A stretch of 48,052 bases of DNA from Chamaesiphon sp. 336R_metabinner_41 (GCA_025359915.1 JANYDE010000116.1:1-48052); one strand, 5' to 3'; positions 32,584-42,773 are shown, counted from the stretch's first letter. The notes: generated by a model not told the origin, from the letters alone. Numbers and translations: made by a program.

Positions 32584-33288
32584 TTAGATCAGATGTTTGT
32601 AGAGATTAATCGGCAATCCGGTTCGCCGTTTGACTTCCACTAGGGAACGATAATTGCCATGCAATTGACGCTCATTACAGATAACTTCTGCCGTATCTCG
32701 ATCGAGTCCGAGTTCGATTAATTCGGAGCTGGGGAGAACATTTAAGCGTTGCCAATCAATCGGATCGGCGAATTGTTCGTAATAGTTGAAAGCAACTAAC
32801 GGCTCGATCGATTGGCAGTATTGTTCGGGGAGATCTGCAAGTCCAGTTAGTTCTTCGATGTGGGTGAACATATACCCTTCAGACTTGATTAATTCGATGT
32901 TATTAGCATAAGCGATCGGTAAACCTAAGATATGTACTAGATCGTCTTTCGAGCACTTATTAATATCTACCTGGCCTCTAATATTAGCAATAAGTTGAGC
33001 AGTCTGTCGATCGGTTGGCAAAATTGCCCCTCTGGGTGCCATTTTAATCAGATAAGTACTTTTGATACTCATCGCGATCGCAAATTGAATCGGCACAGCT
33101 AGATAAATCAACCATGACTGACTTGCAAGGGAAGCTAGTAATAAAATCGCGCTCATCCCGCCACCAATTTTCAGCCACTTATCTGTCTTGGTCAAATAAC
33201 CTGCATAAGCAATAGTTAGAGCACCAAAAACTGGGCATAGCGACCACCAAACCCAATCTGGAACTTGTTTTAAAACTGCATTAGTCAT
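32584..33288 (-). CDS. Membrane protein with helix-hairpin-helix (ComEA-like) repeats
   Basis: Starting at the ATG at 33288 the protein has 234 residues (a longer frame starts at 33333 but adds 15 non-conserved residues). Two N-terminal hydrophobic helices (about 10-27 and 40-70) are followed by two helix-hairpin-helix units. One reads VDINKCSKDDLVHILGLPIA (about 107-126) and the other lies near LNVLPSSELIELGLDRDTAE. This is the ComEA-type DNA-binding HhH pattern anchored in the membrane. It may bind DNA in competence, but it could be a general protein-interaction HhH. It is downstream of the TM2 gene on the same strand. Confidence 0.75.
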   Translation of the reverse strand: MTNAVLKQVPDWVWWSLCPVFGALTIAYAGYLTKTDKWLKIGGGMSAILLLASLASQSWLIYLAVPIQFAIAMSIKSTYLIKMAPRGAILPTDRQTAQLIANIRGQVDINKCSKDDLVHILGLPIAYANNIELIKSEGYMFTHIEELTGLADLPEQYCQSIEPLVAFNYYEQFADPIDWQRLNVLPSSELIELGLDRDTAEVICNERQLHGNYRSLVEVKRRTGLPINLYKHLI

Positions 33289-33367
33289 AATCTTGATGTT
33301 TGGGGCAGACTGCAATCTGATATCAATTTCCAACTTTTCCCGATGGAACGCGCTGCAAATAACGAAG

Positions 33368-33739
33368 TCAAATATCGTCTAACATTTTACGACGTTTAGT
33401 TTCATATTCTTCGGCAGTAATAATTTCAGCCTCGTACAATTTCTTCAGATCGTATAAGGTTGCAGTGGCATCTTTTGTCGATCTGCTCGGTTTTACAATT
33501 GGATAACTCGCACTGTGATCGATTAAGTTTGGACTATCATAGTTGAACCTCGCATCGAACTCTCGATCGGACATAAAAGATAGTCCTAAAAAATCAAAAA
33601 AGGAAATAAGAGCGGGAATACAAGTCCAGGAAAAAATCAAATATATTATCCCTTCAAGGGTTTTGCCTAGATAGAATTTGTGAATTCCAAAGAAGCCCAT
33701 AAAAAAACAGATTAATAATGCTGCCGTTCGATTCCTCAT
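33368..33739 (-). CDS. TM2 domain and SHOCT domain membrane protein
   Basis: A 123-residue protein. The TM2 domain (about 1-55) shows FFMGFFGIHKFYLGKTLEGI with the typical two hydrophobic segments, and the C-terminal LYDLKKLYEAEIITAEEYET (about 93-112) is a SHOCT domain (short helical oligomerisation). TM2-SHOCT pairs are common small membrane proteins of unknown exact role. The ATG at 33739 gives a full TM2. Confidence 0.87.
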   Translation of the reverse strand: MRNRTAALLICFFMGFFGIHKFYLGKTLEGIIYLIFSWTCIPALISFFDFLGLSFMSDREFDARFNYDSPNLIDHSASYPIVKPSRSTKDATATLYDLKKLYEAEIITAEEYETKRRKMLDDI

Positions 33740-33846
33740 CGATCGTCTACTCCCTCTCTAAATATTACCAAGTAACAAAAGTCTAGAACAAGTGCATTCA
33801 GCTATTAATGATTACTGATTACTTAATTAATCGACGAGTGATGCTG

Positions 33847-34041
33847 TCATTTTTTCGATTTCATCAATCTCATTAGTAAATAAATACCTACTGTACCCAA
33901 TTGTGCAGCAAGCAAGACCAAATAGACAGACAAATATCGATCGTAATGTGTACTGGATACCCAAGCAAACAAGACTGTCCCCAATAATGTATAAGGCAAG
34001 GCTTGCCACGACTTCGTTAGTTGTGGGGTAAATTTGCGCAT
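33847..34041 (-). CDS. Small hypothetical membrane protein
   Basis: A 64-residue protein with two hydrophobic segments (about 15-30 and 37-58) and a basic C-terminus (RLMKSKK), consistent with a short two-helix membrane protein. No family recognised. An overlapping 60-residue frame (33827-34009) is weaker because it lacks a clean segment order. Its codons look ordinary, but support is only from the hydrophobic pattern. Confidence 0.5.
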   Translation of the reverse strand: MRKFTPQLTKSWQALPYTLLGTVLFAWVSSTHYDRYLSVYLVLLAAQLGTVGIYLLMRLMKSKK

Positions 34042-34098
34042 ATAATTTCTATTTTGGTCAACTGCACATTGAGCTATATCTTTATATTCTAGCCCGAT

Positions 34099-35421
34099 CT
34101 ATTTTGGTGTGACTAAAATTTCGCCCTTGGAGCCAAATACGACCTTGTATTGAGCTAGGGGTTCTTGAGAAATCGCGGCTTGGGGGTTGAATTTAGCTAG
34201 TTTAGGGAGGGGTGTTTTGGATTCTGACTCTGAGGCGATTTTATCTGTCGGTTCGTAATCGGCGATTTCACCCGTTTTGGTGACACCAACTCGATAGTTG
34301 AGATCTTGAGCAGCCAGTGGCTTTTTGCTAGCGACAGACTCCTGTAATTTGGTTTTGAGCTGCTCGGCTAGAGTAGTTTGCAATTTGGGTTCGGTAATTG
34401 CTTTTCCTAAGCTCCGATCTCCCTGCAACTTCTCGATGGGGCTAATCTCGATCGCACCTGTAGGGCTAAATACGACATTGAAATTACCGAGTGCTTGATT
34501 GGGATCGACGTTTTTGGTGGAGAGCTTTGGTAACGGCGTGAGATTGGACTGAGCGGCATTTGTCTTTTCTGCGGCTTGATAACTGACAATCTGACCGTCT
34601 TGATTGACGTTGACGACAAAATTAGCAGGTTGCTTAATTTGACCGCGTTCCTGCCAATTTTGATTGAGATCGCGTTGCAATTTGCGTTCGAGAAATCCGA
34701 TTTGGGTAGCTTCGGTGATGATGCCTGTTTTGCGAGGATTTGTGCCAGTTTTAGCAGGAGTAGAACTGTTCTGAGCTAGTGGAGTGCTGGTTTTCTTTGG
34801 ACTTGTGGGACTAACTGTTGCTGAATTAATCGATTTTGGTGCAATAACTTCGGGTGCGGGTAGTGCATAGCCGATGAGACTAGCGACGACGAGACTGGCT
34901 AATCCCAATCCAGCGGGTACCGCTTGAGCGGAAATCGGTTGGGCGAGGGCTTTTCTCAGTGGTTGCAGTGGTACCATGATATCAGGCAAAGTCCGCTTGT
35001 CGGCGAGAAATTGATCGATCGCTTCCAATAAATCGAATAATTGAACGGTGGATAAATCGATCTGAGTAGTTGTAGCAGTGGAGCCTGGTGCGGTGGCAGG
35101 TTCTAGGGTGGCTTGGAGATGGTGGATATCTTCGTGATCGCCTTTGACCAGAGATACTAAACTATTAGTTGGCTGGGGATGGATTGGGTGCGGTATGCCA
35201 CTGAGAAATTCTTGGGCATAGTTACTAACTGTGGCGACTAAACTAGTCAGAAAATCTCTCCCGCCAAATAAAGGCTGTTCGCACCCGACGAAGTGACATT
35301 CAGCATTAAACAAACTGGACATCAATGGGCGAGAATCGCCTGTGCCAGCGGAGTTGCTATCGCTCAACCCGTCTAAAACTAGGGTACAATTTGGCAAACT
35401 ATACTGACGACGAATGGTCAT
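34099..35421 (-). CDS. DUF4335 family membrane-anchored protein
   Basis: A 440-residue protein. The N-terminal part (about 1-150, RRQYSLPNCTLVLDGLSDSN and CEQPLFGGRDFLTSLV) matches the cyanobacterial DUF4335 family. A single membrane segment (about 174-192, GLASLVVASLIGYALP) follows, then a Ser/Pro/Thr-rich linker and two repeats of a domain (about 225-330 and 330-440) that begin NQDGQIVSYQA or TKTGEIADYEP and end VVFSPTGAIEISP or VVFGSKGEILVTP. The duplicated domain is probably on the far side of the membrane. Function unknown. It stands alone between a small membrane gene and the HerA-like gene. Confidence 0.82.
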   Translation of the reverse strand: MTIRRQYSLPNCTLVLDGLSDSNSAGTGDSRPLMSSLFNAECHFVGCEQPLFGGRDFLTSLVATVSNYAQEFLSGIPHPIHPQPTNSLVSLVKGDHEDIHHLQATLEPATAPGSTATTTQIDLSTVQLFDLLEAIDQFLADKRTLPDIMVPLQPLRKALAQPISAQAVPAGLGLASLVVASLIGYALPAPEVIAPKSINSATVSPTSPKKTSTPLAQNSSTPAKTGTNPRKTGIITEATQIGFLERKLQRDLNQNWQERGQIKQPANFVVNVNQDGQIVSYQAAEKTNAAQSNLTPLPKLSTKNVDPNQALGNFNVVFSPTGAIEISPIEKLQGDRSLGKAITEPKLQTTLAEQLKTKLQESVASKKPLAAQDLNYRVGVTKTGEIADYEPTDKIASESESKTPLPKLAKFNPQAAISQEPLAQYKVVFGSKGEILVTPK

Positions 35422-35714
35422 GGTGATGATTTTGGGTAATTAATTAATTGGGAGTTCGGGGGTGGGAATGAAAGTGTCGATGATAAGACCTTTGACTCTG
35501 ATCGACTGAATATGTTCGATCTGATTATATCAATCGATCGCAAGCTGGTTGTTTCCTAGTAAAGAATTAGATATCTAGGGTGGATACTTGATACTTGATA
35601 CTGTGCAACGGTGATGGTGATTTTCTATTTGTTGAGTGGGGAGGGAGTCGCTAATTACTGTCCAAAAAATTTGGAGATCGAGACGAGAGAACGCCATTTA
35701 TCGACCATTGATTT

Positions 35715-37466
35715 TTAAAACCCTAAGTCCCTCTGTGCTGCTTTAGCTGCGACAAGGATCTCTTCATCGGATTTATTCTCCCAATCAGGATCGCCAATTT
35801 CCTCGTAGAATTTTTGGTCGTAGGGACGAGTGCGAACTACTACTGGCATCGGCACTGCATGACCTAATACTAAGGCTTGTTGTTTGGAATCCAACTTGGC
35901 TAAGACTGATTTTAGCCCCTGTGCGCCAGATACGCCTGTGAAGATGGCATCGATATCTTTTTCGTCGTTGATTAGTGCCGTAATCCGCGTCCCAATTTGG
36001 GACATGATTTCATTGTCGATGCCAGATGGACGTTGATCGACGATCAGTAATGTCACGAAAAACTTCCGCATTTCCCGTGCGATTGTGCCGAAGATGGTAC
36101 TCTTAGCAATGGCTGGATCCAAGAATCGATGTGCTTCCTCGATCGTGATAATTAATGGATATGGTCGATCGGCTTCTTGTTTACTTTGGAGATATAACTC
36201 GGCTTTATCTACATACATTTTATGAATCCGACGGGTGAGCATATTCGTCACCAACATATAAGATAGCAAGTCTGATTGATTGCCAAATTCAATCACAATA
36301 TTTTTACCAGCTTTCAAGGATTGCATCAGACTCTTAAGATTGTCCTGACGACTAATTGGTCGTAAATACTTGAGCTTTTCTAGCCGCATTAATTTGCGTT
36401 GGAGCGAGGAGATCGATCCCTTATGCCCCTTGCCTGCTTCACAGAAAATTGTAATATCTTCATTAGTCATTTCCAACAATCGACTAATCCAACTACTGCC
36501 ATATTCAGCCGCTAAAATATTGGCATTGTCTAATGCCGCATCCGAAAGATTTAACTCTCGCGAGACTAATTGTAAATCTTCAATCTCGATCATCTCATAG
36601 GTGAGATAGAGATCCTGTGCATCCCGAATCCCCCGATTGCGACTAGATTCAGGATCGAGCGTGTAGACCATGACATCATTTGGAAATAACTGCCGCAACC
36701 CTTTAACTGTCCGAACATTCTTGCCTTCTTGTACAGCTTCCCAGCCATACTCTGAGTGCATATCAAAAATTAAATTGACAGCAACTTTCTTGCGAATCAC
36801 ACCTGCAAGTAATAGCCTTGTCAAAAATGATTTTCCCGTTCCCGATTTGCCGAAGACCCCATTACTCCGCTCGACAAATTTCTTTAGATCTATACATACT
36901 GGAACATCCATATCTAATGGTTGCCCGATCGAGAAATTCTTGCGCGTCGGATCGTCTTCCCAGCCAAATACCGATCGAAAATCGTTCTCATTGGCATCAT
37001 ATACCTGGCTGAAGTGACTGGGAACTGTCTTGACAGGGAGCAGTTCCCATTCCATATTTGTCTGGGCTTCAAAAGATGCTAGAGCAGCTTTCCCACTTTC
37101 GGCTTTCGCTTTTTTACCTTTAGCTTTCAAACTCGATCCCTCATCTAATAATGGTGGGATTTGGCTAAATTTATTCAGCATCAACATCGGTGAAAGATTT
37201 ACCGTTCCATAGGTACCACTCCCCGACAAAACATCGAGCAAAAAATCATCTTCAGGATGCGGCGGATTGACCAAAATTCGATCGCTAGATGTTCCCAAAC
37301 AGACATCTGTTAATAAGCAAAAGAAATCATATTGCCGTCCCCGCACTACCAAAAATTTGCCCACCCGCATATCTTCCACCGAGATATCTGGATGCAATCG
37401 CACTTCCAAGCCACCAGTGAGCGAACCTTCAATTACGGAGCCGAGGGGTTTATTCATGAGATGCAC
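35715..37466 (-). CDS. HerA/VirB4-like ATPase (DUF87)
   Basis: A 583-residue P-loop ATPase. The N-terminal HAS-barrel-like part (about 1-100) has MNKPLGSVIEG; Walker A is VFGKSGTGKSFL (204-215), Walker B is IITIEEAHR, and the late IVDQRPSGID is sensor-like. This is the HerA/FtsK superfamily of ring translocases. HerA usually pairs with NurA nuclease or with defence modules; neither is present here, so this is the orphan type found in many cyanobacteria. A start three codons later (37457, MNKPLGSV) is also likely. A Lys/Ala-rich insertion lies near 112-130. Confidence 0.87.
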   Translation of the reverse strand: MHLMNKPLGSVIEGSLTGGLEVRLHPDISVEDMRVGKFLVVRGRQYDFFCLLTDVCLGTSSDRILVNPPHPEDDFLLDVLSGSGTYGTVNLSPMLMLNKFSQIPPLLDEGSSLKAKGKKAKAESGKAALASFEAQTNMEWELLPVKTVPSHFSQVYDANENDFRSVFGWEDDPTRKNFSIGQPLDMDVPVCIDLKKFVERSNGVFGKSGTGKSFLTRLLLAGVIRKKVAVNLIFDMHSEYGWEAVQEGKNVRTVKGLRQLFPNDVMVYTLDPESSRNRGIRDAQDLYLTYEMIEIEDLQLVSRELNLSDAALDNANILAAEYGSSWISRLLEMTNEDITIFCEAGKGHKGSISSLQRKLMRLEKLKYLRPISRQDNLKSLMQSLKAGKNIVIEFGNQSDLLSYMLVTNMLTRRIHKMYVDKAELYLQSKQEADRPYPLIITIEEAHRFLDPAIAKSTIFGTIAREMRKFFVTLLIVDQRPSGIDNEIMSQIGTRITALINDEKDIDAIFTGVSGAQGLKSVLAKLDSKQQALVLGHAVPMPVVVRTRPYDQKFYEEIGDPDWENKSDEEILVAAKAAQRDLGF

Positions 37467-37495
37467 TTTTTGTTGCGATGAAGTAAATTGTTAGT

Positions 37496-37560
37496 GTGGA
37501 AAGGGAGGAGGGGGAGGGGAAAAGGGGAAAGGGGGTGATAAATATGGAGGTGTCTAGATC
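37496..37560. repeat. G-rich short repeats before the phytyltransferase start
   Basis: GGGAGGAGGGGGAGG and GGGGAAAGGGGG runs lie upstream of the gene. A longer open frame through this stretch encodes an artefactual Glu/Gly/Lys-rich start. Confidence 0.75.
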
Positions 37561-37606
37561 TCGCCCTAACAGCCAAATTAATCATTATCAATTATCAATT
37601 ATCTTA

Positions 37607-38506
37607 ATGTATTTATCACAACTCTGGAAGTTCTCACGTCCACATACGATTATTGGTACTAGTTTAAGTGTATTTGCACTCTATACGATCGCCATCGCAA
37701 CAAATGGTAGTTCAATTTCATCAACAAATGCGACCCAACTTTTGGGGACTTGGATCGCTTGTCTATTGGGGAATATTTACATTGTGGGATTGAACCAAAT
37801 ATATGATGTCGAGATCGATCGAGTCAACAAACCAGATTTACCTTTAGCTAGTGGTGAGTTGTCGATTACCCAAGGAAAATGGATCGTTGGGGTGACAGGA
37901 ATTTTATCGATCGCGATTGCAGCATTTTTAGGTGTCTGGTTATTGGGAACTGTTGCTGTGAGTTTAGTAATTGGTACTGCCTATTCTACACCACCAATTC
38001 GATTCAAACAACATCCCCTATTAGCGGCTATTTGTATTCTAACCGTGCGAGGTTGTATCGTTAATTTAGGACTATGCTTGCACTTTAATTGCATTTTAAT
38101 AGGGAACGATATTATACCACCAAGCATTTGGGTACTAACTCTATTTATCTTGGTATTTACAGTCGCTATTGCTATTTTCAAAGATGTTCCAGATCTTGAA
38201 GGCGATCGTCAATATAAAATTCAGACTTTCACGATTGCCTTAGGTAAATCAACAGTTTTCAACTTCACTCGATGGGCCGTCACGATCGCTTATCTGAGTA
38301 CCATCTGTGCGGGAATCTGGATATCACCAATGATTAATATCTGGTTGATGATTTGTGCTCATTTAGGATTAATTGGGTTATTATGGTGGCGGAGTCAGGG
38401 CATAGATCTAGAACAAAAAGAATCGATCGCAGATTTTTATCAATTTATCTGGAAACTATTTTTCTTTGAATATCTATTATTTCCGATCGTTTGTTTTGTT
38501 AACTAA
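37607..38506 (+). CDS. Homogentisate phytyltransferase (tocopherol synthesis)
   Basis: A 299-residue UbiA-family prenyltransferase that joins homogentisate and phytyl-PP to give MPBQ, the first committed step of tocopherol synthesis (Slr1736/VTE2). The two Asp-rich motifs are NQIYDVEIDRVNKPDLPLAS (about 64-83) and KDVPDLEGDRQYKIQT (about 188-203), and about nine membrane helices are visible. The ATG at 37607 (MYLSQLWKFSRPH) is chosen; the frame open from 37496 runs through G-rich repeats. Tocopherol cyclase follows on the same strand, separated by a copy of the hairpin element and a heptad array. Confidence 0.93.
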   Translation: MYLSQLWKFSRPHTIIGTSLSVFALYTIAIATNGSSISSTNATQLLGTWIACLLGNIYIVGLNQIYDVEIDRVNKPDLPLASGELSITQGKWIVGVTGILSIAIAAFLGVWLLGTVAVSLVIGTAYSTPPIRFKQHPLLAAICILTVRGCIVNLGLCLHFNCILIGNDIIPPSIWVLTLFILVFTVAIAIFKDVPDLEGDRQYKIQTFTIALGKSTVFNFTRWAVTIAYLSTICAGIWISPMINIWLMICAHLGLIGLLWWRSQGIDLEQKESIADFYQFIWKLFFFEYLLFPIVCFVN

Positions 38507-38569
38507 GTGGATGGGAGATATAGCGATCCTAGATCGGAAGCTCAATCCCTAGAGGGCGAGCTTATTTCT

Positions 38570-38655
38570 CCATCCTCCCCCCTCCATCCTCTCTTGAAAA
38601 GGTGCTCTACTTGGGGAAACCCCAAGACCGCACTTTTCGCTCCATCCTCCCCCCT
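38570..38655. repeat. Hairpin element copy 4 inside a TCCATCC heptad array
   Basis: GAAAAGGTGC (38596-38605) and GCACTTTTC (38630-38638) form the outer stem. CTTGGGG (38610-38616) pairs with CCCCAAG (38620-38626). TCCATCC words lie on both sides. It separates the two tocopherol genes. Confidence 0.85.
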
Positions 38656-38664
38656 TAGAAATAG

Positions 38665-39711
<1,047 letters not shown>

Positions 39712-39732
39712 TTTACTCTAAACAAAACCCCT

Positions 39733-39780
39733 GAAATTTGGGGTAGGGGCAATTTATGAATTGCCCCTACCCCAAATTTC
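39733..39780. terminator. 22-bp perfect hairpin between convergent tocopherol cyclase and thrC
   Basis: GAAATTTGGGGTAGGGGCAATT (39733-39754, given as GAAATTTGGGGTAGG then GGCAATT) pairs perfectly with 39759-39780 across a TATG loop. The length and perfect match make it a very stable stem. It likely terminates both genes and may be a palindromic repeat. Confidence 0.8.
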
Positions 39781-39800
39781 ACACCTCAACTCAGCAACGC

Positions 39801-40904
39801 CTAAAATCCCATTGCTGCGGCAACTGCATCGATATTTGCAGCTATTCCTTGTTGGAAAGGATTGATACTATTGGCAATTGCGGTATCGGGATCTTTTAGG
39901 CCATTTCCAGTCAGAACACAGACTACCGTAGCATTATTGGGTACGCTATCTTTGACTTTGAGTAGCCCCGCCACAGAAGCTGCACTCGCAGGTTCGCAGA
40001 AGATACCTTCCTTGCTACCCAACCACCGATAAGCCGCGACGATTTCGGCATCAGTGACGGCATTAAATTCTCCACCACTATCATTTTTCGCAGCGATGGC
40101 ATTATCCCAGTTGACGGGATTGCCAATCCGAATTGCTGTCGCAAGGGTTTCAGGATTTTTGACTCGGATCCCACTAACTAACGGTGCCGAACCTGCGGCT
40201 TGAAATCCCATCATCTTGGGAAGTCGCTGACATTTGCCATGCTGCTGATACTGATTGAATCCCATCCAATACGCCGTAATATTGCCACCATTGCCAACGG
40301 GAATACACAACCAATCGGGTGCATCGCCAAGCGCGTCTACTAGCTCAAAGGCTGCGGTTTTTTGCCCTTCGAGTCGAAACGGATTGACAGAATTGACCAG
40401 AGTAACCGGATAATTGTCCGCCATCTTGCGGACGATATCGAGCGCATCATCAAAGTTACCTTGAATCGCGATTACCTCAGCACCGTAGAGTAGAGCTTGA
40501 GCTAATTTACCCAGCGCGACATAACCATCGGGAATCACCACATAAGAACGTAGTCCACCCCTTACGGCATAAGCCGCCGCCGCTGCCGAAGTATTGCCCG
40601 TACTGGCACAAATTACCGCCTTGGCACCCGCTTCTTTGGCTTTGGTGATTGCCATGGTCATTCCTCGGTCTTTGAAGCTACCGGTAGGATTTAAGCCATC
40701 ATATTTGATATATACTTTGACTCCACGTCCGATTTCTGCCGAGATTGTCGGTACAGGAATCAAAGGTGTGTTACCCTCATGCAGAGTAACTACTGGCGTA
40801 GTCGCAGTCACGGGCAGATACGCTCGATAGGTTTCAATTAATCCCGGCCAACCGTTGTTCGTTTTAGTTGTGGAATTGACTTCAAGTTGGGTATCTAAAC
40901 TCAT
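39801..40904 (-). CDS. thrC: Threonine synthase (ThrC)
   Basis: A 367-residue PLP enzyme (fold type II) that converts O-phosphohomoserine to threonine. [13 protein letters not shown] (41-53), the PLP lysine in GSFKDRG (Lys78), [19 protein letters not shown], the Ser/Gly phosphate loop [11 protein letters not shown], and [11 protein letters not shown] at the end are all present. Length fits the short bacterial class. The ATG at 40904 is supported. No thrA or thrB is adjacent. Confidence 0.96.
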   Translation of the reverse strand: MSLDTQLEVNSTTKTNNGWPGLIETYRAYLPVTATTPVVTLHEGNTPLIPVPTISAEIGRGVKVYIKYDGLNPTGSFKDRGMTMAITKAKEAGAKAVICASTGNTSAAAAAYAVRGGLRSYVVIPDGYVALGKLAQALLYGAEVIAIQGNFDDALDIVRKMADNYPVTLVNSVNPFRLEGQKTAAFELVDALGDAPDWLCIPVGNGGNITAYWMGFNQYQQHGKCQRLPKMMGFQAAGSAPLVSGIRVKNPETLATAIRIGNPVNWDNAIAAKNDSGGEFNAVTDAEIVAAYRWLGSKEGIFCEPASAASVAGLLKVKDSVPNNATVVCVLTGNGLKDPDTAIANSINPFQQGIAANIDAVAAAMGF

Positions 40905-41071
40905 GATTGTGACTATAGCCTGGTTAAAAAATGATGGGCGACTCTTGCCCTGGTCGAAGATCGCATACTCCCGCTGATTCTACTATTGAACCATAATTTT
41001 GGGTAGTCTAGACCCGAAGACGATCAAACCCTTGATAGCTCTCCCTTATATTATCTTACCCATTTAAGTCA

Positions 41072-41536
41072 ATGTCCGAACAGAAACCCCGTCCCCGTGC
41101 GTTAATTGCGATTGTAATCTACAAATGTTTTACGATCGGATTATTGATCTGTGTGGCAATTGGATTATTTTTGACATCTAAAAAGTATGACGATCTATTT
41201 GCATTTGCGGAAGATTATATGACGACTGGTAAACGTGAAATTATCAAATCAGGATTAGCACAGGCATTGAGTATCTCAACTACTAAAATGCAATTAGGGG
41301 CGATCGTTGCCTTGATTTATGCGGCGGTTAACGGCTTAGAAGCTGTTGGATTATGGCACCAAAAAGCCTGGGCAACTATTTTGGTAGTGGGGATTGTTGG
41401 GCTGACAATTCCCGTAGAAATCTATGAAATTGTCGAGAAAGCCTCTGCTGTCAAAGTCGGTGTATTTGCAATCAATTTGGCAATGTTTGTTTATTTACTC
41501 CGACATGCACTGGAAGAACGCAGTAAAAAGCATTAG
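41072..41536 (+). CDS. DUF2127 family membrane protein
   Basis: A 154-residue protein with four hydrophobic segments (about 10-32, 70-86, 98-113, 124-145). The pattern RALIAIVIYKCFTIGLLICV and AAVNGLEAVGLWHQKAWATI with VGIVGLTIPVEIYEIVEK fits the DUF2127 family, an inner-membrane protein of unknown function. The ATG at 41072 follows a typical AT-rich leader. A weak hairpin lies in the tail region shared with the MoxR gene. Confidence 0.8.
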   Translation: MSEQKPRPRALIAIVIYKCFTIGLLICVAIGLFLTSKKYDDLFAFAEDYMTTGKREIIKSGLAQALSISTTKMQLGAIVALIYAAVNGLEAVGLWHQKAWATILVVGIVGLTIPVEIYEIVEKASAVKVGVFAINLAMFVYLLRHALEERSKKH

Positions 41537-41643
41537 ATATTTGATTTTAGATAAATATTCGATCGATGATTCCTGAACATCTAAAATCCAAAAGTTAAAT
41601 TCTCACAAAGAACAGGCGTTTAAATCTCACCTTTAGGTAGATT

Positions 41644-41682
41644 GCTGTTAGGCTGGGGATTTAGATCCCATCCCAACAACCC
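41644..41682. terminator. Imperfect hairpin between convergent DUF2127 and MoxR genes
   Basis: CTGTTAGGCTGGGGAT (about 41645-41660) and ATCCCATCCCAACAAC (about 41665-41680) form an imperfect stem. It is followed by an ATTATTA-type AT repeat (about 41684-41715). It could terminate both genes but has mismatches. Confidence 0.45.
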
Positions 41683-41717
41683 AATTATTAATTATTAATT
41701 ATTAATTGTTAATTAAT

Positions 41718-42719
41718 TTAACTGGCAACCAGTTGTCGATAATCTTGGAGAAACTTTTGAATCGAGGGATCTTTATCGATTAATGCGGCGAGGATGCCTA
41801 ATTGTCCGCGAGATCGCATCAATCCTAATAAGTCTGAGACAAACAATTGGATCCACTCCGTAGTCGCGACCTGGATCAGCCAGTGAAAAGCATGATATGC
41901 TCGATCGGCATCAGTTGCATGAACAGTCAATCCAATCACTGTGGCATAACGTGCGGAGGGTTCGATCGGAAAAGGAATCTGACTACCTTTGCCTTCAAAA
42001 ATTGGTGTCAAACTTGGTAATGTGTGGTACATCAGCATAAAAGCTTGAAACTCAGAACTAGCGGCTACGCCGATCGCCGGGGCTAAATCGAGTCCGTTAT
42101 GATGTAGACTACTTGCCATCATCCACGATCGCGGCGAACACCAAGCGGGTTGTTGCGGATCGAGTTTGTGTAGCAAAGTCGGGCGAAAAGATAAGAAAGC
42201 AATAATTTGCTCGTGAACCCCTTCGCCTAGTGCGTATGCTTTGAAACTTTCAAAATCTGGCTCCACTTGCAAATGCAAGAACCGATTGGCTAAAGGTGCT
42301 GGCATATCAAACACCCCCGCGCGATCCTCCTTCCGGTTTCCGGCTGCCCAGACAAACCATCCGTCGGGGACAATATAGGAACCCACACGGCGATCTAAAA
42401 TGAGCTGCTGTGCCATCCCCTGCATAGCAGGAGGAGCCATATTGATCTCATCGAGAAACAAAATTCCGCGTCCTCTCTGAGGCAAAAATTCTGGCGGAAA
42501 CCACTTAGAAATGCCATCTTCGGCAACAGGTAGTCCCCGCAAATCGGTTGGGGCTAATTGACTCAAGCGGATATCGATAAATTCGAGTTGATTTGCTGTA
42601 GCAATTTGGCTGACAATACTGGATTTGCCAATCCCTGGCGCACCCCAAATCATTGTACTGATTTTGAGGTCGTTAGTAATCAAGCGATCGAGATAAGTCT
42701 TTAAATCTTCAGGATTCAT
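41718..42719 (-). CDS. MoxR-family AAA+ ATPase
   Basis: A 333-residue AAA+ protein of the MoxR group. Walker A is WGAPGIGKSSIV (25-36), RLSQLAPTDLRGLP the conserved loop, GILFLDEINMAPPAMQ (about 85-100) the Walker B with insertion, and SPRSWMMASSL the sensor region. MoxR ATPases usually work with a VWA protein as a chaperone or metal-loading system, but none lies here. Instead a repeat protein (42774-43742) is 54 bp upstream on the same strand, so the pair is probably one operon. Its AAA lid ends VATTEWIQLFVSDLLGLMRS. Confidence 0.9.
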   Translation of the reverse strand: MNPEDLKTYLDRLITNDLKISTMIWGAPGIGKSSIVSQIATANQLEFIDIRLSQLAPTDLRGLPVAEDGISKWFPPEFLPQRGRGILFLDEINMAPPAMQGMAQQLILDRRVGSYIVPDGWFVWAAGNRKEDRAGVFDMPAPLANRFLHLQVEPDFESFKAYALGEGVHEQIIAFLSFRPTLLHKLDPQQPAWCSPRSWMMASSLHHNGLDLAPAIGVAASSEFQAFMLMYHTLPSLTPIFEGKGSQIPFPIEPSARYATVIGLTVHATDADRAYHAFHWLIQVATTEWIQLFVSDLLGLMRSRGQLGILAALIDKDPSIQKFLQDYRQLVAS

Positions 42720-42773
42720 GAGCTGGGAGATGCTGGTGTGTTTGAGTGTTCAGATATGAAGATTAGACGATCT

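Noticed and set aside
33827-34009. 60-residue frame overlapping the small membrane gene
   Set aside because: The alternative frame at 33847-34041 gives a better two-helix protein with a basic end.
35422-35714. A gene or RNA in the 293-bp gap between the DUF4335 and HerA-like genes
   Set aside because: No open frame with domain features, no tRNA and only short TTGATACT direct repeats were seen.
35715-37466. HerA-based antiphage system
   Set aside because: Neighbours are DUF4335 and a tocopherol enzyme; there is no nuclease, Sir2, or DUF4297 partner.
37496-37606. 37-residue N-terminal extension of the phytyltransferase
   Set aside because: It is a Glu/Gly/Lys-rich reading of a G-rich repeat, and the enzyme family starts at MYLSQLW.
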